Positions 46,901 to 60,220 of a DNA stretch of 64,000 nucleotides are shown here, one piece after another. A model generated the notes under the pieces. The model worked only from the letters and a program-made list of their open reading frames with translations, was not told the DNA's origin and did no database searches. Source of the DNA: Xylogone sp. PMI_703 (taxonomy: Eukaryota; Ascomycota; Leotiomycetes); contig JAJTUQ010000019.1 of NCBI GenBank assembly GCA_021399445.1, forward strand, positions 95,138-159,137, written 5' to 3'. Each line of letters opens with the position of its first letter. The stretch's first letter is position 1. Both the position numbers and the translations under genes were made by a program.

Positions 46901-48889
46901 TTTTAGAGTAAATTAATAAGTTATTAATATAGGTTATAACAAATATATTTAGGTATAATATAAGTATATAGTTTATTATTCTTTAGAATATTACAGATAA
47001 GTTAGTTAGTCTTATTAACAGGATTAGGTACTTAAATAGTTTATAATATGTGTTAAATACTGTTTTTTATTTGTTGTTTTCTGTTATCCTGACTAATTAG
47101 AATCTTGTCCAGAAGTTTAACTTCATGAAGTATTTAGTATTTGTTAATCTTTTCTGTAAATCCGAGATAAGTAATATTGAGTACTGATCTTTGATAATGA
47201 TATTGTTTAATCTTCGGTAGTTTATTATTATTTTTTATTTCTTAAGTCCTTTCTTTAGGACATATATTATTAGTGCTTTGTATAATGTTTCTGAAGGTCT
47301 GATATGTTTTTTCGTTAATAACTAGTTTAATTCTTTTTGTAGAACTTGTTATTATTCTTTGTTCATTGTGTATAATCAGTAATATAGTAGGTAAATTCTT
47401 TTCTTTAGGTATATGTAATAATCTTAAGGTTTTTGTAATAATAACATCTTTGTATTTAGTGGTTCCTTGAATAGTTTCTGATATTTCTGATATTCTACAG
47501 ATAATATTAGTATTATTTCTGTATTATTTATTTACGTTAATGAATTAGTTAGTCATAAGTTCTTTGTTTTGCCGAATCTTATTATTTAGTCTGTTTCTTA
47601 ATTTATTTGTGGATTGTAATTCTTGAACTATAATATCTTTATAATTATTTTATATCTTTTTAGATATAATACGTTAAACACGATTTTTGTCTTTTCTCTG
47701 GATATCTTCATCATTAATGACTTAGTTTTTATTTTTATTTAAGAAGAGGTACTTGATTTGTTTATTATTCTGATAAGATAACTTTTTCTTTTAATTTTAA
47801 TATTTAGTCTTAATTGAGTGATTACTTTAGGTGTAATAAGGTTGATTATGTTATTATTATCGAATATTACTGTTAAGTCTTGTTCTTTTAACTTAATGGA
47901 CATTGTCAATAAAGAATTTCCAAAAATTATGTTTATTTTAGTATATTTTTCTTTGTTGTCGTTTTTGTGTCAAGGGTTGATTGTTTTATCGAATTTATAT
48001 TGTCTTTTTATTTTATAATTTTAACGTGATATATATAATTTGTAGTAAAACTTTTTATTGTTGGGTATAGTTTTAGTTTATATAATCTTGTATTTTGTTT
48101 TTATTTATACTGTTTATGTGTCAAAAAGGTTTTTTTTACGTTAATAGTATTATTGTTAGTAATATAGTGGTGTATAATACTCTTATTTGTAATAGATTTA
48201 AGCTTAAGTGGTAGTAAGATTTGGATATGACTTTATGATTATTCTGAAGTTTATAATCTCGTTTTTTGCTGGGTATAGTTTTATTTATTCTTGTTGACGT
48301 TTTATTATAGATTATATTCTGTGTTAGCCTTCTTGGTCTTCCTTGATTCTTATAAACATTACTCTTTTATCTGCTTCAGGGGCTCCTGTGTGTTCAGGGT
48401 TTTTTTTTTAGTTTATGTGACTTTTTCGTCATTGATGTTAATTCTGGTTGTTTGCTTTTTGTGGTTTAGCTAAGACCTAGTTTTGTTGATTCTTTTGTTA
48501 TTCTAAATTAGTTTTTTATTTCTTCTGATGAGTATTATATAGTATTTTTTAATATCTTTATTAGTGCTTTATGTTCAAAACTTTTTTTAGTAAGTTTTGG
48601 GGCTAGATTTTCCTTCTTAACTAAGTTTTCTTTAATCTGTGTTCTAAAGAATGTTTTCTTGAAGTTTAGTATATCAAAAAGTTAAAGTTTTAATTTTTTC
48701 TGTTGAAGTGTTATTGTATACTTTCTTATTATTACTCTTTTGTTTTTCTTCTAAGTCGTCTTTTGTGTACACAAGATATTTGTATAAGATTTGACTGATC
48801 GATAAGTCTTTGTTGTTTTTGGGTTATAACTCCGAATTGTTAGAAAATGTTTATTTTATGGTTTACCTTTCTATTTTGACTTTTGCCTC

Positions 48890-49919
48890 AGTTTCTGTTT
48901 CTGCGAATATTTCTTCTTTTTCTGGAGTAATTATTATGTTAACTTTTGTGAATATTACTTTTTTATCTTTCTTTTTCTGTTTAGACTTTTGCTTTGTCTT
49001 TTCTGTATTGTTAGTCTGTTTGCTTTTGAGTTTGTTGTCCTTGTTGTACTCATGAGTTATATGCCTAGGTAAATGGCATTTGAAATATAAATTCTTTTCT
49101 TTGTATTTCTTCCGTTGTTTTAGTGTTAAGTTATACTTTCCTTTTTTCTTGGAGTTTTCTTTAGAGGTTATATTTATTTCTTAGTTTATGGCATTAAGGT
49201 TTTCTTAGATCTTTTCTCTTTTTTTTCGGAGTTTTGCTTCTTGTTGTTTTAACTTATTGTTTTATCCTTTTTTATCTGGTGTCTTTCTTATTAATAGTTA
49301 TTTATTTCAGTAGCTTTTTTCATGAGTTTTTTTAGACTTCCTGGGGCCGGCTTTAGCTGAGTTATTTTGTTTATTACTATATCTTTAAAACTTTTTTTGT
49401 AATAATATATTAGGACTTTATTGTCTTAGTCTGCTTGAAGGGCTAGTATATAGAACTTTATATTATAATTCTGTACTGATCTTGTCTGCTTAAGCTTATT
49501 TAACTGCTTGGAAGTTTTCTGTTTCTTGTTTGTGTTATCAAACAGCTAATTCATTTTGTCTTAGAAATTGTTCAGATTTCTAAATAAATTAATCGTTTTT
49601 TGTTATTTGTCTTTTTTCTTTTTGATAATATTATAAAATTCTTTATGTATAACAACAGGAGTTTAAATATATCTTTTTCCAGGTATGTGATAATCTAGAA
49701 TATATAGTCTTATTTATTCTTAAAGATAATTTTGTTGAATTTCAAGAATAAACAAGTTTGTATTTTGAAGGCTTTATACTTAGATTTATCTTTGTTGAAT
49801 TTGGCTAGTATGATTACCTTAAGTAGTTTAGGTAATAAGATGACTTGTGAGAATTTTTGTTTTTTATCGTTATTGTTATCCGATGGAGATAGGTTTGTTA
49901 TTAGTCTAGGACCTGGCAT
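48890..49919 (-). pseudogene. Gag relic of gypsy family 2
   Basis: A 69-residue frame at 49919-49710 (MPGPRLITNLSPSDNNNDK, LPKLLKVIILAKFNKDKSKY) is the Gag N terminus. It matches a frame at 59150-59324 in the inverted copy. Downstream, near 49090-49040, a zinc-knuckle remnant reads FKCHLPRHITHEY, with the first and last Cys replaced. A Lys/Glu-rich tail follows to about 48890. Stops interrupt the region between. Confidence 0.6.
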
Positions 49920-50027
49920 AAAGTCTGACGTTATATGTTTTATCCTTGATATAAGGCCTATAATTTGGCTTATTATAACGTTTGAAGTACTTAATCTTAA
50001 TCTTTTTAAGATAATACTTAAAGTATT

Positions 50028-50376
50028 ATAAACTTAAGTCTTTACTTAAGTCTTATAAAGTGTATAAATATATATTAAGTCATAAAGAGGTTGATGAGAG
50101 CTCAAGGATTAGTATAATATAGTATATGATTATAACTATAATTGTATAGATAATAATCTGTATTATAAGTTGAGCATAAAGCTCTTATTTAAGTAATTAT
50201 CTGGTTTATATAAACTATAAATTACTTTGGATTATTTAAATTCTCTGGATTATTGTAATAATCTTAATAATCTTAATGATCCATGTCATGTGACTTTGGT
50301 CCTTATGTCAGGTTCTCTGTGTAGTACTATACTTGCCGAGCCTCAGGCCTTCAGTAATCCTATCGGGTCTGTGACA
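50028..50376 (-). repeat. 5' LTR of gypsy family 2
   Basis: Starts (minus strand) TGTCACAGACCCGATAGG and retains several CG dinucleotides, so it is the least RIP-affected of the three family 2 LTRs in the window. Confidence 0.8.
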
Positions 50377-53300
50377 ATAAATACTTAAAATGATAATATA
50401 AATATTATAATTTTATATTTGTCAAAAACATAAATTATTATTTAATAAATCAATAATAAATGATTGTAAATTTATATCTTATAATAAAAATAAATATCTA
50501 AAATAATATATCATTAGAATAATATTATAAAGAGTTATAAACTTATTCTTAATATTGTTTAAATAAATTTTAGTCAGTTTATATCTGTTATACTTAACAA
50601 GAATAAAGTATTATCCTTGATGATATAAACTTATACTTTATTAATTAATGTTGAAATAATAATAAAACTAATATTTTTTGATAATCTGATACCAAAAATG
50701 ATATCTGTTATATCTTATGTAAAAATATTAAGTTTTATACTTTTATTCATCTTCTAGAATACTTCAAACTGTCCATTTCTAATTATAAAATATTTAAATA
50801 TATTAATATTAATTAAAATATTATGAAAACATTCGTTATTATATCTGTTCGAAGATATATATATATATTTACCTTTAATTCTAGAATTATTTTATTCTTT
50901 GACTTAATATATATTAATTTTATTTTAGTCAAATAATGTATAAAGACTTTATTTGACAATTCTGTAATAGTTCTTTCTATTGTATATAATATATGAAGTC
51001 CTGTGGATATTACCTAGGTCATTAAAGTATTTGTAATAATATTTAAGTCTGATTCTTTTTTTAGTTCAAAATCATTTTACTTTTTGTGACAAAAGATTCG
51101 AAAATAATATTAAATTTATTTTCTAAATTCTTTTCATCTTCGAATTTAGTTATATATTATCAATACTTCTTATTGAATTTCTTATCAAAGTTGTAAAGTC
51201 TTGATTTATACCTATCTATAACTTTAACTCTAAACTGTTCTTTTTCTTTATCCTATTCTTTCTAAGAATATTTTTTTGATTAATAATCTTCTTTCTTATA
51301 AATAAAATATTTATTCTGTAGATTTTTATGTTAAAACATCTTAAGATATTTATTATTTCTGTAATCTCTATTTCTTTTATCTTTATGTTCTTACTAAAAT
51401 AGTCATTCTGAAATATTAATTACTTTATTAATATATACTTATTCATTCTTATATATATTAACTAAAGCCTAAAGTTTATTGACTAAATCTCTAAGTTCCT
51501 GTAAAAAATCTACAATTATAACTTTATATACAAGAAAACCTTTACATATTATCAAAAGCATATTATGAAAAAATCTCTAAGTTTATAAGTCTGACAAAAG
51601 ACTTTTCTGAAACTTATTCAACTTAATAATAAATATATTAAAGTTTTGAAATAATAAATTCTTTAAATATTATATTATAATCAAAGTTAAAGTTATCTTA
51701 TTTTATTTAACCAAATTCTTCTAATAATAAATAAAACCTTAAAAGAAATTCTATAAATATTTATATACCTCCTCGAAAAGTTATTTATCCAAATTATAAT
51801 CATTATATTACTTATGTACAAGATCTTTTAATATTACTGAAAATACTTTTAGAACCTTCTTATCTAATAAACTTATACTCTTACAGAACTTCTTAAAAGT
51901 CTTCAGTTTATAGTTAAACTCCTCATTATAACTATTTTACTTATTTTCTTCAGAATATACTTTCTTGATATTTATCACTTATTTACTGACTATTCTTGTT
52001 AATATTAATAATGATGATTATTCAGAGATATTTATCTTCTTCTTGCCTTAATCTGTAAAACGAATCTTTATACTTATATTCTAATATACTTATTTTAGTA
52101 TATTCTGTTCAAGTTATTAAATCTCTGTATTCAATCCTTATATCAATATTTCTAAAGCTTGAAATCAAGTATCCTGACTTAAAAACTGAGTTCTTATATA
52201 TAATATACATTACTAAGTCTATGTTCACGTCTTTAGTTCCATATATTAATCTTTTATCTATACTTGTTCAGATATATAATCTTGTTCAAAGAATATCCAT
52301 TCTCTTTCTGACATAAATCTTATATTTCCTGATAATATCAGAAAACTGTTATATTTAATTAATATTAAAGTAAAACATTATTATAATAATATCAAAAACT
52401 ATTATTAATGTATATTCTATAATTATATTAACGAAAACTGTCCTAAAAAGTTCTGTTCTTAATTCTTAACCAATAAAATAACTATTTATATATTATAACA
52501 TAATATCTATACTATCTTTTCTTAAAGATAAACTAAATTAATTTACTTATAAAATAAAATAAATTCAATGTCCTTAAGGTCCTTATCTGTTTACTCTTGT
52601 TATTTACTTTCTAAAAGAATATTATAAAAGGTTTATTAAATCGTTATTACATTAAAAAGTACTTTTATACTTCTTTCCAGAGATATACTTACAGATTCAT
52701 TAAACATATAGTTAGAACCAACCCAAAAGTGAATATATTAAAATCTTTGAAATCATTATAATATAACTCTTATAAATCTTTATCTTCTCTTTTATCATGA
52801 ATATATTCAGATGTTTTTATTTTTATATAATCTATTACATCTTGTCAGTCTATGATATTAAGGTCAATTCTGTACAAAAATCGGTCAGAATCTCTAATGT
52901 CTCTAAAACCATACTTTACATTTACTATTTCCTGTTCTCTCACATTTACTGTCTCTTGCTCCCTTAGTATATAAAGCTTAAGTCTTATTATTGTATTTCT
53001 GTCAGCTCTTTCTATTATATTGTCAAAGTAAAATGATTATAAAATACAAGAGTAGTTTAAATAACAAGAATTAATTACATATAGTTTAGAATATATATAA
53101 AGAGTATTTACCCTCAAATAATAAACTTTATATAAAAACATACTCTTAGAAGCTTTTCAGTAATGTCTATAAGTACTAATAACTTCTTTTTAGTCTTGTT
53201 ATATTCGAGTAAAAATGTAAAAGTGAAATGAAATGAAGTCGACCATAATTCGATGAATTGAGTTCAAAAGAAAGGAATATAATTGTCATAATCAATAGAA

Positions 53301-53538
53301 AAGTATATAATGAATAAAAGATATAGGAAAATATATAATTAATAAGGAAATTAATTATTTTCGAAGAAAAATAAAACTTAAAGTAAATTCAGTATTCAAT
53401 AATACAGTTTTAACGAAAGTATAGAATTCTGAATATTCTGATCTAAAAAGCTTAACTAATCAATATAAATTTATTACTCTCTCACTTACTCATAGTATAT
53501 AATGTATATATACAGGTAAATCAGTAATTTAGTAGTTA
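50377..53538. other. 3.2-kb AT-rich desert, no gene
   Basis: Very low GC with no open frame of note on either strand. It has the texture of RIP-decayed retroelement DNA, but I could not align it to either gypsy family by eye. A slightly GC-richer stretch lies at about 52850-52980. Confidence 0.4.
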
Positions 53539-53965
53539 ACGTAATTCCTGGTAGGTCGGATCACCCAATAGGTCGGATCACTGAAATTTACCGCAAAATC
53601 AAGCAAAATCGTATTCGAATAACTTCACAACTAAGAAGTATTATAAAATGATATCTTGTACAATAATTAATAATATTATAAGAATTATACTTATCAACTT
53701 TTTTATTCTTCAAAGTATTTGTAATATAACTAAGCTTGTTTTAGGAACTTAAATCCATGTACATTTTGTTGTACAGCCTAATCTACAAATAGTGATTATA
53801 CTAAAATTCATAATCTTACTTTATAATAATAGTATAACAATATTATAAAATCTGACTACATATAATAAAGTAGTTGTTGAGTTATTCGAATGCGATTTTG
53901 CTTGATTTTGTGGTAAATTTCAGTGATCCGACTTATCGGGTGATCCGACCTACCAGGAATTACGT
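53539..53965. mobile_element. 427-bp TA-flanked MITE, copy 2
   Basis: Same ends, length and internal sequence as 34403-34829, with TA at 53537-53538 and 53966-53967. The two copies differ at a handful of transitions (for example CGATAGG to CAATAGG in the left arm), so both amplified from a common source. It sits inside AT-rich decayed DNA. Confidence 0.88.
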
Positions 53966-54266
53966 TATATAATGAATATATTAAGTAAGTACAAGTAGAA
54001 GAGTAGTATACTCCTTCTTCTTGATTAGGACTAGTGTTAAGTACACGTGACTAGATCCTAACAAATACTGATTTAGTAAAATCTAACCTAAAATTCTTTA
54101 TAAGTTATTTATACTTTTTTTATATTCTTTGAGAAAAAGAAGTCTAATAAATTAGTTATATTTTAATATTCTTTAAATAAAAAGTTATTCAAATAAATAA
54201 TTTCTAAAATTTGTTACTTTATTTTTTTTATAATTAATTTTAATATATTTAGTTTATTTATAGTTA

Positions 54267-56418
54267 CACGTGATCCCGGGATAACTCCCACTCCGGGCAA
54301 CTTTCCCACTTTCGGAATGAACACCACCACACTTCTAAGTATTATATCTTAACAACGAAAGCTCCAATTGAATCGAAATTAATAAATTAGCTATATTACA
54401 ATATGTAGAATACAATACACTCCTCAGATATTAGTTATTGTGTAGCGTTGTGGCGAAATTGCTCCTACAACGAAAATTGCCTCCATACCCCACCTGCGCG
54501 AACCACACTACAGTACCCACTTAGGAAGCCTTTGGTGCAGCTTTCCTGCGTGTAGAAGCCTTCTTAGCCTTCTTTTGAGTGGCCAGGAGCTGCCTTTCCA
54601 AGGCTCTCTGCATTTGCGCTTGTTCCCTGGCTTGTTTTTTCAGTAAAGCTTCCTTCTCTTTTGCTCCTTAGCTAGCTGTCGCTCTAGTTGCTTTCTAACT
54701 CTCTCTGCTTCCAATTGCTCGCGTCTATTCTTCGTAGCTAACTTCTTAGCTATTATAGCTTCCTTTTTGGCTTCTTCCTGGGCCTCCTTTTCAGCTAATA
54801 AAGCTTTAGCTTTCAAGACTTCCTCTGTACTAAACCACTGAGCCTCACCTACTTTCCCCCCGCAAAGATTGAGCCGTTGAGAGCGTGCACTCTTCTTTTT
54901 CTGTAGCTTTAGAGCTCTGACTAGGCCTCTATTAGAGTGTTGGGCAATACTAAGCTCGGCTGAGAGCTTATAATTGGCGTTCATGATGTGCTGTAACTTA
55001 GTGGAGGAAGGGCTACGCATATATAACTTTTGCATACGTCGAATACCTCTACATGTTATGGGGGTATTTAGGATTAGTTGGCTTGCTGTAGGAGGTGTTT
55101 CTGGCTTTGGGAACACCTTTTCAAGAATAATAGAAGGTACAATTGGCCATATGCCAGTCTTTTCGAATGCAGAAGTGACATTCTCTACTGTGAAACTTTG
55201 TAGCCAGGAAGGCCAAAACATGCCCCAAAACAAAGCTTTTGACATAGAAACCCTTCCGCTCCCTTCCTGCATTAGCTTGTTCTGTTCCTCTGAATAAGCT
55301 AAAGCTAATGGAAGGAATAAGCCTACATCCAAAGGCTGTAAGCGATGTGTAGTATGAGGTGGGAGAACCATCACAATTATCTTATGGCTATACGCAAAAT
55401 CGATAAACCGCATATTGACATGGCTAGAATGCCCATCAACAATAAGTAGACGATATCTTCCACCTGCTTGGGCTTTAGTATATGGCTCAAATACTTGTTG
55501 TAGCCATTTATAGCCTAAAGCGTCACAGCTCCATCCATTAGCTGAAGAAGTAAAAAATGCTTTATCACCAGGCTTTAAATCTTCTACCCAATTGCTTCGA
55601 AGGTCTTCTGACTCCCCTTGATATATAAGGCCTGGTGGGAGAACTTTCCCGGTCGCTGAGATGCATGCCAGTATTGTAAGGAACTCTCTACTCCCATCTT
55701 GCGCACTACGAGCTCTGCCGGCTTCAAGAGCTTTGACAGACATAATTCTTTTAGAAGACTTCATAAAGCCTAGCAAGAAACCCTTTTCATCGATATTATA
55801 TATATTCTCAGGCCGAATACGATGTTTTTCGATACCGGAGGATAGCTATATCATCTTTAGTTAGTAACTGACTATTAAGACGTATTCAAGCTTACAGCAT
55901 ATGAAACAATACTTAACTAATTGATAGAAATGCTCAAAGATTGGCTTATATTCGGATTTGACTCTATGGAAGTCCATATTCCTCAAATATATACTCTTAA
56001 TCTCTTCCTTATGACGCTTGACAAACTGTCCCACCCAGTTCTTTCCTACCGGCCCTTGTATGATCTCCTCCGCAAGATTATGAACAATCTTACTAGTTGG
56101 TGGTATTCCTCGGTCTGTGAGATTGTTGATATGCTTGATTAGAACACTCTCTTGGGCGTTATTAAGAAGTTGTCTATGTGTAGAGGTAGCAGCTCCCCTA
56201 GAGGTATGTTGACCCTTGTATCGCTTTGCGAGGGTTGTGCGCTCGAGGCCATATTTTTTAGCTGTAGCACTAAAATTAGGCTTCTTTTGCGATTCCAAAT
56301 CTATAATCGCCTCTTGAATTGAAGCTTCGTTGACCTTCATATTGGTGATTGAAGTGTGGTGGTCAGGGGCAAAAAGTGGGAAAGTTGCCCGGAGTGGGAG
56401 TTATCCCGGGATCACGTG
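54267..56418 (-). mobile_element. Fot1-like (pogo) DNA transposon, apparently intact
   Basis: 2152 bp, with perfect 46-bp inverted repeats (54267-54312 and 56373-56418, starting CACGTGATCCCGGG) and a TA duplication at 54265-54266 and 56419-56420. It encodes one transposase on the minus strand. Base composition is normal, in sharp contrast to the flanks on both sides, which are decayed repeat DNA, so it arrived after most RIP there. Confidence 0.92.
54640..56340 (-). CDS. Fot1/pogo-family transposase, two exons, 542 residues
   Basis: Cut-and-paste DDE transposase. Exons 56340-55918 and 55845-54640, joined in phase 0 across an intron (GTTAAG...ATATAG, 55917-55846); this restores the motif RPENIYNIDEKGF with the first catalytic Asp. 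The second is in RLLIVDGHSSHVN, the third in THRLQPLDVGLF. N-terminally a CENP-B-type DNA-binding part is visible (NFSATAKKYGLERTTLAKRY; KNWVGQFVKRH). The C terminus is a long Lys/Glu/Arg coiled coil. Beyond the stop at 54640 another frame continues the same coiled-coil character for about 45 residues (KKQAREQAQMQRALERQLL, ending KAAPKAS), so a frameshift may have shortened the tail. All three acidic residues are present, so it is probably active or recently active. Confidence 0.88.
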
Positions 56419-57537
56419 TAAAGAAAAGATTTCTGAGAATATTCAACTTCTGGTTTTATAATAATTTTTTTCAGTAAAATTTTTTGTTACAAAAATTTAT
56501 AAAATTTAGTTTATAGACTAATTTTTAGTATTCTCTAATAATTTGTCGAAGTTGTTTTATCTTATTAATAAGATATTATTTGAACTATAAAATTTATTAT
56601 CTTTGGCTAAAAACATTATAAACATAATCTTAACTTTCTTTGATTTTTTCTTGTTTTTGTTATTATATTTTTAAATAATATATTTAGTTTATTCATATTT
56701 GTAATAAAGTTTCTTTTTCTTTTTTTCTTTGTATTACTTAAAAGTTAAATTATACTTATTTTTTTTAAATAATTCTTTATTATAATTTTTTGGACTTTGT
56801 TTTCTTTTTTCTATGATTTTATTAAGGTTTATCAAGTTTTTATAATTATTAATTAAAGGATTTCTTTTTTTATTAAAGTTAAAAGTATAAAGAATTTTTT
56901 CTTTTTTATTTATTTTCTTTTATATTAATAATTATTAATATTCTTTATTTTTTTCATTTATTTAATCAAAGAGTCTAAACAAAGTTTAAAGTATATAATA
57001 TTATTCTTTATTAATTTTTTTAGTTTTTTATAATACTAAAACATAAGGTTATTATTATCTTAATTAGTTTGTACAATTAATCTTCAGAATTATTGATTAT
57101 AATAAATAATAAAGTTAATCTATTTTAGAGTATTTAATTATTATTAAATTTTTCTTTTTTTGTTCGAATTATTAAAGTTCTTATTCATTTTATTAATAAA
57201 GTTTTTGAAATTAATAAAAAGATTAATAAAGTTTTATTATTTTCTTTTTTATATACTTTATATTTTATGAAGTTTTTAATATAAAAAATAATTTATATAA
57301 TTTTTTGTTTATTATTACTGAATTTGTCATAGTTAAAGATTATATATACTTAGATTTGAAAAGAAAAAACTTTATATTTAATATAGTTTTTATTGAATTT
57401 GTTAATTTTTCTTAATTTAACTTTCTTAAAAAGGTTAATGTTAAAGTCTCAAGAATTATTTTTAAGTTGAAAGTTCTGTAGATATGAATTAAAAACATCT
57501 TTAATTATAATATTTTCGAGATATTAAATACTTAAAG
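56419..57537 (-). other. Hyper-mutated gag-side remnant of gypsy family 1
   Basis: Extremely AT-rich, with no frame. Its right end (TTCGAGATATTAAATACTTAAAG) matches the family 1 sequence just inside the right LTR (TTCGAGGTGCTCAAAG) before an LTR-like sequence begins at 57538, so at least the end derives from the same element. The Fot1-like transposon is inserted at its left side. Confidence 0.45.
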
Positions 57538-57740
57538 TATAACGTTTTTATAAAGGTATAAATTATTTATTACTTAAATAATAAATAAAAATAAAGAACA
57601 AAAAAATAATTTTATAATTTTAGAATAATTATTATAAAATATAAATATGTTATAAATTGATTAAATTGAACATTAAGTTCTTATTTATTTATAAACTATA
57701 ATTATTTATATAAACATACTAATATATTAAGTATATTAAA
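57538..57740 (-). repeat. Hyper-RIP copy of the gypsy family 1 LTR (start only)
   Basis: About 190 bases align position by position with 42662 onward (TGTAACGTTCCTACAAGG against TATAACGTTTTTATAAAG, continuing through TAAATTGATTAAATTGA). Nearly all differences are C to T or G to A. The 3' part cannot be aligned by eye. Confidence 0.65.
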
Positions 57741-58723
57741 TATATTAATATATTTAATATACTTTATATATTTATTATATAACTAATATCTTAAAGTTCT
57801 TAATGTTAAAACATTAATTTTAGTATTTACCAGATCTCAGGATTTTTATCTTAGATTTAATTTGTTTTTTAGAACTAAAGTTTTAGGGTTTTCTTAATGT
57901 TTGAGGTTTTTGTCTTAAGATAAATATCTTAAGACATTCTAAACTTAAGGTATTCTAAGGTTATTATTTTGTTTATAATAATACTTTATAAAATAACTTA
58001 TTAACCTTAAGTTCTTAGTATTAATTCTTGAAGTAATAACATAAAGTTATAATATAAATATAATAATTAAATTATAAATTTTTTTAAAAACTTAAAAATA
58101 TTAATTAATATTAATCTTATTAAGAAAAACTTTTTAGTTAATTTAATATTTTTAATATATAAAAAGTCTTAAATTATAAAGTTAATAATATAGTTAAAAT
58201 AATATATTCGATATTTAATAATATTATAATTATAAAGAAATATTAATTAATTTAAAGATTAATATTAAATAATTATTATAATTAATAATTAAGGTTTTAT
58301 AAAGGAAATATATATTAGAACTTAAAGTAATTATTAAAGTATTATTATTTATTATATTATTTATTTAAATATATTTTAGTTTATAAGTTATATTATAAGT
58401 TTATAGAATATCTAAAATTATAGAAATTAGATTCTTTTTTATATAATATTTTTGAATTTCTTATAATACAAAAATATATTCTTGTAATTAATTATTAATT
58501 ATTATATATTTAATAATATCTAAAATAAGAAGATAATTACTTAAGGTCTAAAAATCTAAAGATAAGTAAATATATAATTAAGAAGTTTAAAGTTATTATT
58601 ATATAACTTTTTTTTAATAATAAACTAATTTATAATAAAGATTTTAATTATAAAAAATAATTTTAGTAATAAGTTATTTATTTCTAGATTAATATATTAT
58701 ATAAAGTTCTTAAATAAAGTTAT
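57741..58723. other. AT-rich desert, no gene
   Basis: It contains TATATTAAGTATATTAAATAT-like short palindromic runs near 57755 and no open frame. Probably the continuation of the decayed family 1 LTR and flanking repeats. Confidence 0.35.
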
Positions 58724-59055
58724 TGTCACAGACCTAATAAGATTACTGAAGGCCTGAGGCTCGGCAGGTGTAGTATTGCACAGAGAATTTGACGTAAGGA
58801 CCAAAGTCATATAACATAGATCATTATGATGATCTAGAAGATCTAAATGATCTGAGGTAATTTATAATTTATATAAATCAGATAGTTGTTTAAATAGGAG
58901 TTTTATACTTAACTTATAATATAAATTATTATTTATATAATTATAATTATGATTATATACTATATTATACTAATTCCTGAGTTTTCATTAACCTTTTTAC
59001 GACTTAGTATATATTTGTATACTTTATAAAACTTAGGTAAAGACTTAAGTTTATA
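58724..59055 (+). repeat. 5' LTR of the inverted gypsy family 2 copy
   Basis: About 330 bp, aligned by eye with the reverse complement of 50028-50376: CTGAAGGCCTGAGGCTCGGCA near its start, AAGACTTAAGTTTATAA near its end. Confidence 0.8.
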
Positions 59056-59149
59056 AAATTTTGAATATTATCTTAAAGAGATTAAGATCAAGTGTCTCAA
59101 ACGTTATAATAAGTTAAATTATAAGTTTTATGTCAAGGATAAAGTATAT

Positions 59150-60220
59150 AATACTAGATTTTGTGTCAAGTCCTGGATTAATGATAAACTTACCTTCATC
59201 GGATAATAATAATGATAAAGAACGAGAATTCTTACAAGTTATCTTATTACTTAAACTACCCAAGATAGTCACATTAGCTAAATTTAATGGAGACAGATTT
59301 AAGTACAGAGTTTTCAAAATGTAAACTTATTTATTCTTGAAATTCAACGAAGTCATTTTTAAAAATAAATAAAACTATATATTCTAGGTTATCATATACT
59401 TAGAAAGAGATGTATTTAAACTTTTGTTATTATATATAAAGAATTTTTATAATATTATTAAGAAGAAAAAGGATAAATAACAAGAAATGATTAACTTATT
59501 TAGAAGTCTGAATAATTTCTAGAACAAGATAAATCGGCTATTTGATAACATGAACGAGAAACAGGAAACTTTTAAGTAATTAGATAAGCTTAAGTAAGTA
59601 AAATTAGTACAGAATTATAATATAAAGTTCTGTATATTAGTTTTCCAAGTAGACTAAGACGACGAAGTCTTAATATACTATTACAAAAAAAACTTTAAAA
59701 ATATAATAATGGACGAGATAACTCGGCTAAGGCTAACCCTAGGAAGTCTAAAGGAATTCATGAAAATAATTATTAAGATAAATAATTATTAATAAAAAAG
59801 ACATCAGATAAAAAAAAGTAAAATAACAAGTTAGAACAACAAAAAGTAAAGTTTTGAAGAAAAAGGGAAGAAATCTAAGAAAGACTTTGATATTATAGAT
59901 TAAGAAATAAATGTAATCTCCAAAAAAGATTCTAAGAAAAAAGGAAAATATAACTTAACACTAAAACAATGGAAAAAACATAAAGAGAAGAATTTGTGTT
60001 TTAAATATTACTTACCTAGGCATATAACTCATGAGTACAGTAAAGACAGTAAGTTTAAGAGTAAACAAGTTAATAATACAGAAAAGATAAAGCAAAAGTC
60101 TAAGTAGAAAGGAAAAAATAAGGAAATAACGTTTGTAAAAGTTAATATAGTAATCATTCCGGAAAAAGAAGAAATATTCGTAAAAACAAAAGTTAAGACA
60201 GAAACCAAAATAAAAAAGTG
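59150..60220 (+). pseudogene. Gag relic of the inverted gypsy family 2 copy
   Basis: The frame near 59150-59324 (SPGLMINLPSSDNNNDKER; LPKIVTLAKFNGDRFKY) matches the Gag N terminus on the minus strand at 49919. A zinc-knuckle remnant lies near 59997-60036 (CFKYYLPRHITHEY), with three of the four CCHC ligands changed or lost. A Lys-rich tail ends near 60220. Confidence 0.6.

Larger units (their letters stand above)
43628..50376 (-). mobile_element. Ty3/gypsy LTR retrotransposon (family 2), heavily RIP-mutated
   Basis: LTRs of about 350 bp at 43628-43977 and 50028-50376. The right copy ends (plus strand) GGTCTGTGACA, the left in the mutated GGTCTATGATA. Coding is on the minus strand: gag near the right LTR, RNase H near 46230-46470 (FYSRKFSFTEKNYNIYNKEL; TDHHNLKYFV). 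A purine tract lies against the left LTR. The outer LTR boundary is not exact because the CA end is probably mutated to TA. The family recurs inverted at 58724-64000. Confidence 0.85.

Noticed and set aside
47818..49055. Hydrophobic plus-strand frames resembling membrane proteins
   Set aside because: They are the complement of Lys/Asp/Glu-rich AT-biased gag sequence of the minus-strand gypsy element, which gives Phe/Leu/Ile-rich shadows.
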